64,000 nt of DNA, from the NCBI GenBank assembly GCA_023853785.1, contig JAJIRX010000866.1:1-64000 (forward strand), in the 5' to 3' direction. Under the pieces are notes generated by a model. That model made no database searches and was not told the DNA's origin. It saw nothing but the letters and a program-made list of their open reading frames with translations. This DNA comes from Psilocybe azurescens (taxonomy: Eukaryota; Basidiomycota; Agaricomycetes; Agaricales; Agrocybaceae). The position numbers were made by a program, and so were the translations under genes. Shown one piece after another: positions 31,831-42,943 of this stretch. Position 1 is the first letter of the stretch, and every line of letters starts with the position of its first letter.

Positions 31831-33084
31831 CGGGCCTGGACAGACGGCTCGGCAGAATGTCCGTAGGTCAACAATATATCCACGTAATTACGCCTCGTGT
31901 TCTCAGATACTACATCGATGTCCTTTACCACACATCCCAATTCCTTTTAGGAACCTTCTGGCCACAGTAGCCAAGATCTGTGGCTCCCATCCTCACATGT
32001 TGCGTAGTATTTCTCCCAAGTTATTCCATTTGTCCGGCTAACTGTCTACGAGACTCAGCAAAGTTTCGAGTGCAGCAAAGTTGCATTATGCCGACAACGC
32101 GCTTCATGTTCCAGCGTACATCCCTGTTTTTCTCCATGCGCTCGACCAAGTACAATGTATTCGAGTTTATATGATATTATCTATTTAGGATTTTTTATTG
32201 GGGAGCAACCTCACATTTGTATGAGTCTAACAGGAAAAATCGAGATACACGAAATTTCTCATCGAAACACGCCTGCAAGTTCAAACTCTCATGCATCATG
32301 CCTTATGACTCATGATATGACGTCAGTTGCGTGACTCGGCAAGGTACCTTCGCTGCATACCCTCGTACCCCACCACACCTTGAATTTGAACCATGCCGAA
32401 TTTTGTTTATGCAGTCCGCGGAAATCCATGCGCATATAGAATAAAATTTTAAGTGCGCCGCGCACCGCCCATATATTTTACAGCAGTGCGTCAGAAATTA
32501 AAAGTCGTTGGGCCGGTTCAGTATTCGGTCACGATCGCACCTGGCACTCAATATCCTATGATACTATACTACGCAGTATGTACTAACACTGTACATAGGT
32601 ACTTACGGTGATTGAATCGTGCTTGCGAAACAAGCATATGCGACCTTTTGAGCACGGATGAGAATTAGTAGCTAGGTTGATTTATATGCGCGTTCAACGC
32701 GAATCCCCAGTAATAATAGGGCAAGCCCCATGCACAAGCAGTCCCATTGACAGCGACGGTCATCTAATTTGTGAATAAAAATTAATTATCCATGAGAAAA
32801 GTCAGAGATTACGGTCTCAAACTACTATGCGTATGGCTTGAATTGATTAAGTATGCGCCTCAAGTTCAAGGTCCATTGGAAAGTCCACGGCAAATAGCGC
32901 GAGCACCTTATAGAATATCTCGGCACGTCGGAAGACTCCGAATAGTGCGACGAACGCTATTTCTGAATTTTACGTGCCTGTCGTCCACAACCAACCAAAC
33001 CTCAAGCGCACCCTGTAGTCTGGTTTCCTTCACCCGTTCACCCGACTCTTGTCGCTTTCTCTACTATACCCGTAATCACCAAAT
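31831..33084. other. intergenic region upstream of MYND gene 1
   Basis: It contains remnants of the duplicated blocks, for example a stretch around 32290-32350 that also occurs at 48895-48945 and includes a palindromic TGACGTCA (32318-32325). The last 100 bases are pyrimidine-rich and probably form the core promoter of the MYND gene. Confidence 0.45.
32318..32325. promoter_or_regulatory. TGACGTCA palindrome (CRE/ATF-type) in duplicated block
   Basis: A perfect cAMP-response-element-type octamer that is also kept at 48917-48924 within matching flanks (gatatgacgtcagttgcg). A bZIP site is possible, but retention may simply reflect the shared ancestry of the block. Confidence 0.35.
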
Positions 33085-34054
33085 ATGATCTATACTTGCT
33101 ATTACTGCAACACCCGGCTACCTAGCAAGGAAGCAAAACGATGTTCCCGATGTCTGTAAGTACACATCTGCCACTTTGAATGACATATAGTACTCTGTCA
33201 CGAGCAACAGCCATAAGGCTAGTCACATACTGTGTGAGTAGGCCCACCAGAATGCGAACCCCGGTATCTGCGTAAAGTCGAACCCACACTGTCTTCACCT
33301 ACCAGTCCAAGGAATGTCAAACTGCGTCGTGGAAAGCAAGTCACAAGACCAGCTGCATCATCCATCCATCTCTCGTATCCCCGACCGATCCTAACAAGGT
33401 CATCTCTAAGGCTGATATGCCCAAGCCGTACACGCCAGAATGGATGGAGCTCCAGGTCGATCGAGAACTGTCTCGCTGGCTGCAGATCTGGCGTTTTTGC
33501 TTTCAGAAGTTTGCCACGTTTTGCTTGGATCTCGCTAATCATCCACCGGAGAAAGTTATGACGCACTGGTACTTCTAATTTATAGGTTACGAGTCATGAA
33601 TGACTGAATTGCGGTTTTACAATAGTATGAAACTCGTCGTACAGCCGCGTCATTTCGAAAACAATCCCGCTAAGCAGTATCAGGTATGGTCACCCATCGT
33701 ATAAGAGAAACTATGCCAACGCATTCTACACAGATTATAACGGCCTCCGTCGTTTTATTCTCCGATATCATAGCCGACAACCCCCGCCTCGACACCCCTA
33801 TCGACTCAACCGACTTCACGCGTCTGAGGTTCGTGGTGATCATGCAGAACAACGACGGAGAGGATCGCAGGCTGCGACTCCTACAGTGGAATGACGGTAA
33901 CCTCGATTTTTACCGGAACATGGATAAATCGTCTAGTACCTCACTGGGAGGACCCGGTTCGGGGTGGGATAGTACGTTGATTGACTCTGTGTGGTCGGAT
34001 GACCCGCAAGTTCTTGAGGAGAAGTTGACTGGGGGCAAAAATCTACATAACTGA
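33085..34054 (+). CDS. MYND-type zinc-finger protein, paralogue 1
   Basis: A small protein with an N-terminal MYND finger, normally a protein-protein interaction module in regulators. There are five exons: 33085-33155, 33218-33233 (16 nt), 33306-33569, 33626-33683 and 33734-34054. All introns are GT-AG and phase-consistent. The start MIYTCYYCNTRLPSKEAKRC gives the first Cys pairs. The micro-exon supplies LVTYC and the third exon SKECQTASWKASHK...C, completing the C-x2-C...C-x2-C...C-x3-C...H-x3-C ligand set. The rest, including MPKPYTPEWMELQVD and LTRLRFVVIMQNNDGEDRR, is a fungal extension without known function. It is about 80 percent similar to the gene at 41985-42943, with identical intron positions. 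Confidence 0.82.
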
Positions 34055-34439
34055 GCTTGTCTCTTCTCTCTTAACAAATATATCGCGAAGATTTTGGTCC
34101 TCCACGTTGCGCCGACCAAAATTGAATAATCACCTTGTCTGTACTTGTGTCTTGGTATGGCGATTTCCAAGTTCGTCTGCGTATATTTATTACGAGACGT
34201 TTCTCTCTGAAGACAACGAAATGCGAACAAGTATTTCGCATTATAGGAGCGCTTCTGGTCAGACAATGTCGGCGGTGAAGGTCATTAGACTGGCGGGGTA
34301 GGCTACAATCATGACAGCTGGAAACAATCAGAATGAATTCCTACTGTTATCTATGGGTTATAAGGCCTACCTTCGGTGCTTTTCTCTGTGGGCAGGCAAT
34401 TGTTTTTGACGCCCCTTCGCTTGTCTTCATAGTACGTCT
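34055..34439. other. intergenic, partly duplicated at 45415-45560
   Basis: Shared words are cgaagacaacgaa (cf. ctgaagacaacgaa here), ataggagcgcttct and attagactg.cggggt. The block follows MYND gene 1 here and the decayed secreted-protein copy there. No coding sequence is supported. Confidence 0.5.
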
Positions 34440-34798
34440 CTAACCCGGACATTTCAGCACGTCAATGTATGTGGGAGCTATAATGCTCACTCTGGGTACA
34501 TTGGTCTGCCCTTTCTGGGACATCGAGAAATTAGGATCCATATAAGGGTTTGGAAGTCCCGACGAGGTAGCTTGCCCTATTTTTCCAATATGGAGCTCCA
34601 TGAGAAGAGTGTCGATCTGAGAGCTTGGATTTCTCGCAAAGGTGGTTTGACATTTGGTTCAGGGTCAGGTGGAAAGGTGAACCATTGGCTTTCAAACCAT
34701 GCATAATTGACGGGCTTGCTCGGGGAGTAGGATGTGCTGGCCTGGTTTGGTTGGCCTTCGAGTAGAACATGCGTGTCACTGAGTAAAGATCTGGACAT
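34440..34798 (-). pseudogene. forkhead paralogue 2, N-terminal fragment
   Basis: Starting at 34798 (MSRSLLSDTHVLLEGQ), a short frame includes NYAWFESQWFTFPPDPEPNV. This matches NYVRLESQWLHFPPEPEQNV of paralogue 3. A frame change then exposes QIDTLLMELHIGKIGQATSS, matching the PQIDPILMEPHIGKIRQT segment. The whole DNA-binding domain is absent: downstream (toward 34055) the sequence passes into the block shared with 45415-45560. This is a 3'-truncated, frameshifted duplicate and cannot encode a forkhead factor. Confidence 0.75.
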
Positions 34799-34849
34799 GA
34801 CTAGATGTGAGTGGAGGATAGAAGATGATGCAAGACAAGGGATAACGTG

Positions 34850-36950
34850 TGTGACAGAGCTTTATTGACGGGAGAGATCAGGTTAAAGGTGACGAAAGCT
34901 TGTGCGGCCGATCCTTATATTGGACTAAATATAGTAATGGACCCACAATCCGAGATGATGCTCCGAGGGTATCAGATGATTCGGCAATCTGCCAACTTCT
35001 CCAAGGTGGTGCAACATGTCAGCCACAGGCAGCCTAAAGTTTAATCTGCTAGAAAAATTTATTGTTATCTTCAGGAATGCCACGGATACCACGGCATGAC
35101 GCGGGCCAACCAGCTCATTTCACACCAAGGCACATTCACGGCTCTCCAGTGGGTAGTAATGCGAATGTCGACAATATTTCCCACGCGCTACGATGTCAGG
35201 TATTATGCGGAGCAAATTGACGAACAATCTTTGATGCAGACGGTGATATGAGTAGGTTATACCCAAGACACTACTTCACGGCTTTTCCTATGTTCATCAC
35301 GAACAATTGTGAGCCTGGAAAACGCATGAAATCCGCGGTGGCATTAATAATACGTGAAAAAAAAAACAAAAAAAAATATGAAAAGAGCTAAATTCTAGAA
35401 ACAAATAAATGCACCGTATGACTCATTCTGAGCAATCAGCAAGAAGTTTCGGCATTTGGCCATTCGAGCTTCGGAACACGTGTAAGTTGTACTGAATATA
35501 CATTTATCCCATGGGCGACTCAGATGTCAGATATAATTGGCGAGTGGTATTTCCATAATTCCATTCTAACGGCAATTCTGAGAGAAGGCTAATGTTACGT
35601 GAAGTCTAACGGTGAGATGAGTAAGACACTTAAGCGCCCATGAATGCCAATTTTGCCGTGGAGTACAAATCTGTACGACCAGCATGATTGTATTGGAAGA
35701 ATGCCGATTTTGCCATGGAGCAAGAAATCGTAAGATCAGCGTGACTGTTGGAAAAATGAACATATTGTATCTCCTATCATCTGTCGGAGGACGATTCCGA
35801 CTTCATTCTTGATCGAAATATCTTTCCCAAACAGTAAACGCCCCAGTACAGCCTTCTACAGCCTTTACAAGCATATGACCACCAAATCATTCACCGGTGA
35901 GAAGAATAACCATCGCTTTTGACAAAAACATCCTCCGCCGGGGCGTTCCGTGTACCTTTCTCTTGGATCATACGTGGGGAGTTCATCTATGTCCATGGTG
36001 ATCACTCTGATAATCTAAGGATCGCGGAAGTTGAGAATAAATATAACAACTTCTTCTAAAAGCATTACCAGTTGGTCGGGTTTCCATCGGGTTTTTGTAT
36101 CGACGCTCGGGCCTAATCCCCTCAAAAGAGCATAATGGCTTCAATGTAGATTGTTGTAAGGCACATCCCTCTATTTCGCCATATGCTCGACCAAGTACTT
36201 ACAGTCGTAGCGTCGATAACTCGGCCACCAAGGCCTCTGAAGCCCAGGCTCACTTGCTACGTAATGATATTCAGGCATCATTTATCGTCATAGCCTTGCC
36301 CAAATACTTCTGCGCAGCTATTATCCTCAATCGGATATCCGGGACTTATTCTGTGGCTCGAGTACAAAGATATTCCACAGCATGAAAGTCATGTATGCAA
36401 GTTTCCATTTAACGTGCAAATGGAGGAAAGCTTTCCATGTCAAGTTCGCGCGGTATACAGCATCAGACATTCGAACTGTGAAGCACCGCTATCCTGAAAT
36501 CTCCGACCTATCAAATTGCAGACAAAGACCGGCATATATATATCCGAATCGAAGGGGTACTATACCTGTTCATCGACATTACTACGTTAGGGGTTTAAGG
36601 CTGCCAGGGTGTGTATCGATGTGAGCAACAGCGGGAGCTGAGAATAGATATAGAAACCTCTGTCTACCGATTGGTTGGGTCGTACCTGCCTAAATTTTGA
36701 CGAGAGATTTTCATTGGACTATTTATCGACGCCTGATCCAAATCTCCAGAAAAGAGCACAATGGCTTCAAAGCAATGTAGTTCGCATTATCTTCCCAGGG
36801 TAGATGACCCGGAGGAGCTACACTTCACGTCAGCAGTGTACTCGAGCTGGGCCCTGGCGCATGTACGAACCAAAATTGAATCTCGATTCTGTCTGTACGT
36901 CTTAAGGTATTCGCATCATGCTTTCCTGCCTTTATATCAAAGAACACAAT
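34850..36950 (+). repeat. duplicated non-coding blocks with dispersed repeat R1, copy 2
   Basis: 34890-35080 matches the forkhead upstream regions. 35400-36160 matches 30950-31830 and 48020-48790. 36310-36950 matches R1 at 13990-14640, including ggtagatgacccggaggag near 36799 and cgagctgggccctggcgc near 36842. The R1 copy abuts the 3' end of the archaemetzincin gene. No coding region is supported. Confidence 0.8.
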
Positions 36951-36954
36951 AATC

Positions 36955-38305
36955 TTATTCCACGCGTGCTCGTATCCACGCCGCAAAGGCCACAAACAGC
37001 TGCACATTCGTATACCGCTCGCAAACGGCCAACAAAGCCCGATCACGCGCCTCCTCCGTCGTCCCTGACGCACGCAACAGCTTCGCGAGATCGACGGGAC
37101 ACAGATACGGCGGCTGTCTGACGTCCTCGACCAGAGAGGAGCTCCCCTGCATGATGCATGCGTAGTATACACAGTGGTCGATCCCGAAGCAGTGCCCTAG
37201 TTCGTGGCTTGCGGTGCGGCAGACGCGTGCGAGCCATGTACCACTGAGTGTGTCTGGTGACGAGTGGTCGTTAAGGGGAGGAGAGGCTTTGTACGCTGAT
37301 AAAGCTGCTGTCATAGGAGATTTGTTGGAAAAGTCTACAGGAGTCCCGGTTGCCTCCCCGGCAGTATTGACCTTGGCTTTCTTCTTTGGGCGCGTGTCCG
37401 ACGAAAATGAACCTTCGATACACGTCTTTATGTACAGCGCGCAGTGCGACGCCGGCCATGCATGCTCCCTTTCCACGTCCTGTACGACATCAAGCCTCGG
37501 GTCGTACCTTGTCGTCGAGATCACGGCGACACGACTCCCGCCATACGCACGCCCGCACACAAACACGTCGTCGTCGTCTTCGTACAGATCATGGTTGACG
37601 AGTAGGAGGAGAGCGTAGGCGTCATCTGGAAGGATGCTAATGGCAGCATCGAGCAAGTCGTCGAGGTTGAGCTGTGCAGGGAAGATAGAGTCTGGAGAGG
37701 GGCGCGAGCGGATGCCGGTGCATTCCGTTTGTGTGCTGAGTCCGATGTGGGCGGGTATTTTTGGCTTTGAGGACGTGGATTTCAAACGTTTTGACTTTAC
37801 AGAATTTGCGGAGTCCCAGCTCGTGAAACGTAGCTTGGAAGACAAAGGCTTGACTTGCATACCGTGGTAGAAAGCAGCAATGTAATCAATAACATCTTCG
37901 ACAACGGGTGTCGTACAGCTACGAGAACCGCCTCCCCTTCTTGGAATTGCACCAGCTTCCGACATATTCTACGTCAGAGTCAACATCGGGTGGTCGTGCC
38001 ACGTAGATAACGCGCTTCTCGAGAGTCACTTTATTGCGATCTTTGTCCCGTAACCAAGCACGCAGACTCTGAGGGGGATATCCTGGATCATTTGCGAGAT
38101 CGTCATCAGGCAGGATTAGCGGGGCAGGAAATGTCGATGAAGGTACATCGTTTTTCCTGCTCGTAGATTTGCCTGCAGATTTTTTCTTGGTGACAGTGGT
38201 TGTGGAAGCCGCTGCTGCTCGTTCTTGATCTGTTGGTTTTCGGTAGCCTATCGTTCCGGCATGGGTAGATGACTCGAAGGTTAGAGAAGTGTGTTTGCAG
38301 ATCAT
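36955..38305 (-). pseudogene. archaemetzincin-like zinc metalloprotease with one 1-nt frameshift
   Basis: An archaelysin-family peptidase. The start MICKHTSLTFESSTHAG at 38305 leads to AWLRDKDRNKVTLEKRV and VARPPDVDSDVEYVG. The frame then breaks at a run of four C on the plus strand (37934-37937). In the duplicate at 11416-11418 the equivalent run is three, which keeps the frame. Downstream the sequence is well preserved: LNLDDLLDAAISILPDDAYA, VCGRAYGGSRVAVIST, EREHAWPASHC and the zinc site HELGHCFGIDHCVYYACIM (about 37210-37150), matching HExxHxxGxxxCx4CxM. The family's last CxxC reads CPVD here, so one structural zinc ligand differs. If the extra base is an assembly error, this is a working gene of about 450 residues. 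Confidence 0.85.
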
Positions 38306-39113
38306 TCAGGTAAGTGCTCGTCAGTAAAGGAAAGTTGGAGGTGTAGTGTTGCCTCAGCTGCTTGTGTCGATAGTCGTGGGTCAAGTCAAAGTTGACGCTA
38401 CAATGCGACGATGTGTCCCATATTTAGATTTCGGTGCCGCATTGATGGCACAACCGGCAACAACCGCACTGCGCCAGTTTGCCGAATCCGCCATTCATTC
38501 CCAATCAATGACCCTTTTGACTTTCGTTGACTACTCTGGCGTTCTTTCTCGCTTTTCTCACCCACAACCACGTTCTTCAAAAGGGAATGTATTATAATCT
38601 CACAAATTGCGCAATCCTTGGACTAGTGATGTCCACATTTGATCGGAGGGAGAATTTCGTACAGGAAAAGATATATCTGATAAAGCCTCGCCATCAGGCT
38701 TATGAGAGAAACAACCAGCACTTACAGTCGGCGGCATCCTGTATTCGATAGTCCAGATACTCTCGAAGAGTTGTAAAATCTTTCGTGGGCGGAGGATGGT
38801 TGCAGAAGTCAACTAGCCCATCAATGACGTCCCTTCTGCTGTTCCCTTCCTTGAAGTCCTCGTTGTGGAAGTCCTGCATAATGTCATTAATTAAAGCCTG
38901 AAGCTTGAAGCGGAGTTGCATCGTACATTGCGCTGACATCGGCTGCTTGAAAACGAGAGATATATTCGAGTTGATTCTCCCGAATCTGGCGTTCTCACCA
39001 CATGTTTCGGTTTTGGATGGAAAATTGTGGAGAGCTCACAGTTTCATCACCATTTATCTCCCAAATATCCACAGGAACAACCTATTACTGAGATCGAATT
39101 GGTCGAGACAAAA
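37707..39113 (-). repeat. segmental duplication, inverted relative to 10231-11644
   Basis: This is the partner block of 10231-11644. It includes the terpene-synthase-like relic and the 5' half of the archaemetzincin. Because the protease continues past this block here but not there, this location is the probable source. Confidence 0.9.
38570..39113 (-). pseudogene. terpene-synthase-like relic
   Basis: Pieces in order are DQFDLSNRLFLWIFGR (resembling the helix before the DDxxD metal motif, but followed by TAA), then MSAQCTMQLRFKLQALINDI, RDVIDGLVDFCNHPPPTKDF and TLREYLDYRIQDAAD. An intron (GTAAGTGCTG...ATCAG) precedes YIFSCTKFSLRSNVDITSPR and IAQFVRL, then a stop. The NSE/DTE metal-binding motif that should follow is missing, as is the rest of the domain. 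It lies head-to-tail upstream of the archaemetzincin. The call depends on pattern recognition of short conserved pieces. Confidence 0.5.
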
Positions 39114-39181
39114 GGATTAAATTACCGTCAAAAATAAACACGAAGACCATCGACGCCGCAAGTAATTCGCGCCTTCGCTGA

Positions 39182-40800
39182 TCAGCAGCAAGCCACATGA
39201 ACACGGCGAATCGACTCCAACTGTCGTCGACACGTCTGATCTCCGCCTTCGCCACATCCGCCTACGATTTCTTGCTTTGTCCTAAGGCTATCGTAGCCGT
39301 TCTGTCTGCTGCGAATAGCTCCAGAAGTCGATTTGTCATTCCAACTGCATATTTCCAATGCTCGCTTTGCCTCAGGACACCGATTGAGGTGTGCCATGGA
39401 ATGCCAGCCGCCTTTGGGAGCTGCTGCTTTCAAGTCTCTCGTGTTCGCGCTCTTTCTGGCCTTTGCGGCGGCGGCGGCGCTGGCAGTGGTGCAGCTTGTC
39501 CGCGTTCCTCCCTCTCTTCTCCTATTCCACCAGCACCAGTACCATGACTTTCAGGAACCGAACCAGACTCACCCACACCAAGCATGCTTCCCAAGGCCGC
39601 TTGGACATTCATCCCATTTGTCGTCAAGCTGAGCGCTTTCTTAGCCTGGTTGGCTGAGAATCCCATCTCGACGAGCTGGCCGAGGATATGTGGAGGTGGA
39701 GATAACGTGGTTGTTCGTGATTGTGTTTTTGCTGGAGTTGATGCTGAAGTTAGAGGCGGGATGTGGCGGATGTTATGCCTAAAAGAAAACAGGGGGGGTT
39801 AAGTACATCGTTCACGAAAATGCAAACATAGAGTAAAAATGAAAAAAATGTGGGATAGAACACGAAAATATGCGCAATATCCAAACCAACAAGAAAGGAA
39901 AGATGAAGGGAAAAGAAATGAAAACAGAAAAAAAGAGATAAATAAATAATAAACGCACCCTATTCTCAACACCAACCCTCGCGTTAACAACCTCCACAGG
40001 CTTGATCGGGCATCCTTGTACTAGCAGGGTACGACTCCGCCGCGCCAAAGTCCGCCAGGCCCCAAACCTCTTTCGCTATCGGCGCATGCTTCGCTGCGGA
40101 TGCCGTCTGCGTAGCCTTCAACATCGAAGAAGACCCGCCCCAGTACCACTGGAAAGCGAGTCCAGCCCTGCTCATCCCACAGCATCACCCCCTCCCCCTT
40201 CTACTGCTCTTCATTCCCTGCTGGAACGACCCCGTGGGCAATGCCCTCCGCATCCGCATCCTCATCCCCACCCCTCATCCCTGCCGTTGCTCAGACTCCA
40301 TCGCAAGACGGGCCGCGAACGTCATATTACTGCGATTCCTACTCTCTTGATTCAAAGAGGAGAACAGATCGCTGAACACATTCCCTCCTGCACTCCCTCC
40401 CGCTGCAGAGCCACTGCGTGTAGCGCCTGCTCCGACACCAAGGCCAAGTGATGACGAAGATTACGGCGTCATCGTGCGCGAGGGCGGGTCCGACGGTCTG
40501 CTCCCCATCCCATTCCCCGTCCCTATCCCGCTTCCGTTCCCATTGGCAGCCTGATATCGCGGCGTAGCCGTCGCAGACACAGACAACATCGCGGACAAGG
40601 CCGGCTTACTACCCGCATTCGCACCATAGCCCGAGTTCGAGCTCGAGGTGAAGTTTCAGCGTGAAAATCCAGCCGTCGACGTGAAAGACGAAGGGGTGGA
40701 GGTAGACGAAGAGACGGAGGAAAGAGTCTGCGCTTTTGGTTTGGGGGGGAGAGGCGCAGACGAGGACCAGAGGTCTGTGAACGAATTGGACGTGGTTGTG
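39182..40800 (-). pseudogene. auxilin-like (Swa2-type) UBA-domain gene, nonsense-mutated and 3'-truncated
   Basis: Intact genes of this kind help uncoat clathrin vesicles through UBA, TPR and J domains. Here a Ser/Thr/Pro-rich leader with SFTDLWSSSAPLPPKPKAQT is followed by a TGA near 40655 and continues in the same frame to a TAA near 40460. NVFSDLFSSLNQESRNRSNM, AARLAMESEQRQG and another TGA near 40292 follow. Further on are KEVWGLADFGAAESYP and, after an intron (about 39970-39780), the UBA domain ILGQLVEMGFSANQAKKALS with TTNGMNVQAALGSMLG (about 39690-39600). No TPR or J domain follows before the terpene-synthase relic. Three in-frame stops and loss of the C-terminus make this a clear relic. 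The UBA is solid, and the auxilin assignment is an inference from the order. Confidence 0.5.
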
Positions 40801-40939
40801 TGCGATGTCTCCGTGTCCGTATGTCGTATATGTGCATGTGTGGTGTGTATTTGTGTGTGTAGCCTATACGCCGATGTCGATGTCGGTTGCGATTGTGGTT
40901 GTGGTATGTGGGCGAACTAGAAATAGAAACCAAAAAAAA

Positions 40940-41984
40940 AGGAATATCATAAGACGTCAGAAGATCAAACGAGATACGTATGACGTACCTTCCTTAATAG
41001 AGACTAGACAGCAAAAGAGTAGAATCTCTAGCATTCATGGATGCAGTTCGAATTCAAATGCGATTCCGAGCCAACCGATGGATATGCGCTTCGTTGAACA
41101 TCTGACGACGTGCCGGACAGCGATAAGATCTCCATAAATGCACCGATATCGTTTATCAAACAAAACCTTGCACTAAATGACAGAAATCTATACATCATTT
41201 CAGACGGCAGAAAACGACAGAAAACTGGTTTACATATCAAAGTGAATGAGCGTAGATGTTCAAACGCGAGTGGGGGTTACATATAAGCAGAGTTTATTTC
41301 TGACGCTGGCATACCTCTTTCGGGAATCGGAACGGGCAAGTAAGGCATTTGCCGAGTACCGGCTACGTGTCTTTTGAACACCGACGTTACGGTGCCGTCT
41401 TTGCGTTCCTGCACAGTATATTCGTACCCCGAAGGCTTTCTCTGCAGCAAAACAACCGCCACTCAATATTCCTCAAGTAGCCGAACCTCGAGAAACCTGG
41501 GGAATTTCTGAGTCAGTATATTGGCCAGACCAGACTTTATATAGGCCTTCCGCTCCAAATTCTCGTCAGGACATGCCATATGCATTAGGCAATGGTCACT
41601 TCAACTATTGAATTTCTATGGAAGCGCTTCTCATTCGTGGTTTGTGAATTCAGACCACCAAAATCTATCCAATTCTTTTCTTCAAGGAATAATTCGGCTT
41701 CACTGCAACTTCCACTTACTCCGCTATTGAGTCAACTCGTCAGGTTCACTGACACACGGCAGATAGCGTCGCACATGTGATGATTGTGATCGCTTGATTG
41801 AACGGATTCTCGGCAAACTAATGTTACGCACTAAACGTCGTTTTGGGGACAACGTTTAATTTGTGACATTGCTGTCCTTTCACTTGCATAACCAAGGATA
41901 CGACCTGACACGACACGCTGCCATCGCGTTTTCTTCGTTTCTTCATCTACCTGCTGTTCTTTCTTCAAGCCGCGTGCGCTCGAC
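40940..41984. other. intergenic region upstream of MYND gene 2
   Basis: Short frames such as 41277-41462 (minus, MAVVLLQRKPSGYEYTVQER, 61 codons) have no recognised family. The last 70 bases are pyrimidine-rich (ttcttcgtttcttcatctac) and look like a promoter for the MYND gene. Confidence 0.4.
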
Positions 41985-42943
41985 ATGATCTATACCTGCT
42001 ACTATTGTAACACACGATTACCCGGCAAGCAGATCAAGCGTTGTTCCCGATGCCTGTAAGTATACACCTCCAGACACGTGCAGCACCCGTTCACGAGCAA
42101 AGTTGCTTTTGCAATCAGGCTGGTCACATATTGCGTAAGTTCTAATATAAATTCAACGAAATGGCCGCCTTAAAGTACTCTAGTCCAAGGAGTGTCAAAC
42201 TGCGTCGTGGAAGGCTAGCCACAAGAACAGCTGTGTCGTCCATCCATCTCTCGCAGCACCGTATGACCCCAACAAGGTCATCTCCGAGAGCGATATGCCC
42301 AAGCCATATACCCCGGAATGGCTTGAGATCCAGGTAGACAAGAAGCTTTCCCGCTGGTTGCAGCTCTGGCGCTCCTCCTTTCAGATGTTCGCCACTTTCT
42401 GTTTGGATCTCGCGAATCATTCACCTGACAGAGTCCTGACACACTGGTATGCATTCTCTCTGTCAATTTTTGCTCTATCCGCCGGGAAGACTCATATAAC
42501 CTGCTCCAGCATGAAGCTTATTGTACAGCCGCGCAACTTGGAAGACGACGATGCTAAGCAGTATGAGGTACGGACCCTTATTGATGGGTCGATTTCTATT
42601 ACGGAGCTCATGTGTGCTACTGTAGATCATAGACGCCTCCGTGGTTCGATTCTCTGATATTCAAGCCGCAAATCCGAACCTCAAAGCACACATCGACCCC
42701 ACAGACCTCACGCGTCTGCGCTTCGTGGTAATCATGCAGAACAACCGAGGGGAGCCACGACGACTTCGCCTCTTCCAGTGGAACGATCGCAATACCGAGT
42801 CCTACCGCAACATGGATGAGGACAGCGCGGCTATCGGGGGGCCAAACTCGGGGTGGAGTCGTACGCTGATTGCCTGTGTGCAAACGGATACCCCTGCTGA
42901 AGTTGAGAAGATGTTCGGGCAGGGCAAGAAGTCCACCTCCTAG
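41985..42943 (+). CDS. MYND-type zinc-finger protein, paralogue 2
   Basis: Five exons: 41985-42055, 42119-42134 (16-nt micro-exon), 42184-42446, 42510-42567 and 42626-42943. The finger is built across the first three exons: MIYTCYYCNTRLPGKQIKRC, then LLVTYC from the micro-exon junction, then SKECQTASWKASHKNSC. All eight zinc ligands are present. The body has MPKPYTPEWLEIQVDKKLSR, CMKLIVQPRNLEDDDAKQYE, LTRLRFVVIMQNNRGEPRR and RNMDEDSAAIGGPNSGW, and it ends at 42943. It shares exon boundaries and most residues with paralogue 1 at 33085-34054, and all splice sites are canonical, so it looks functional. Its partner and role are unknown. It lies about 500 bp upstream of the secreted cysteine-rich protein gene. 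Confidence 0.85.

Noticed and set aside
36900..38300. Plus-strand frames antisense to the archaemetzincin (for example 37214-37618).
   Set aside because: They are antisense shadows. The zinc-site frame on the minus strand explains the conservation.
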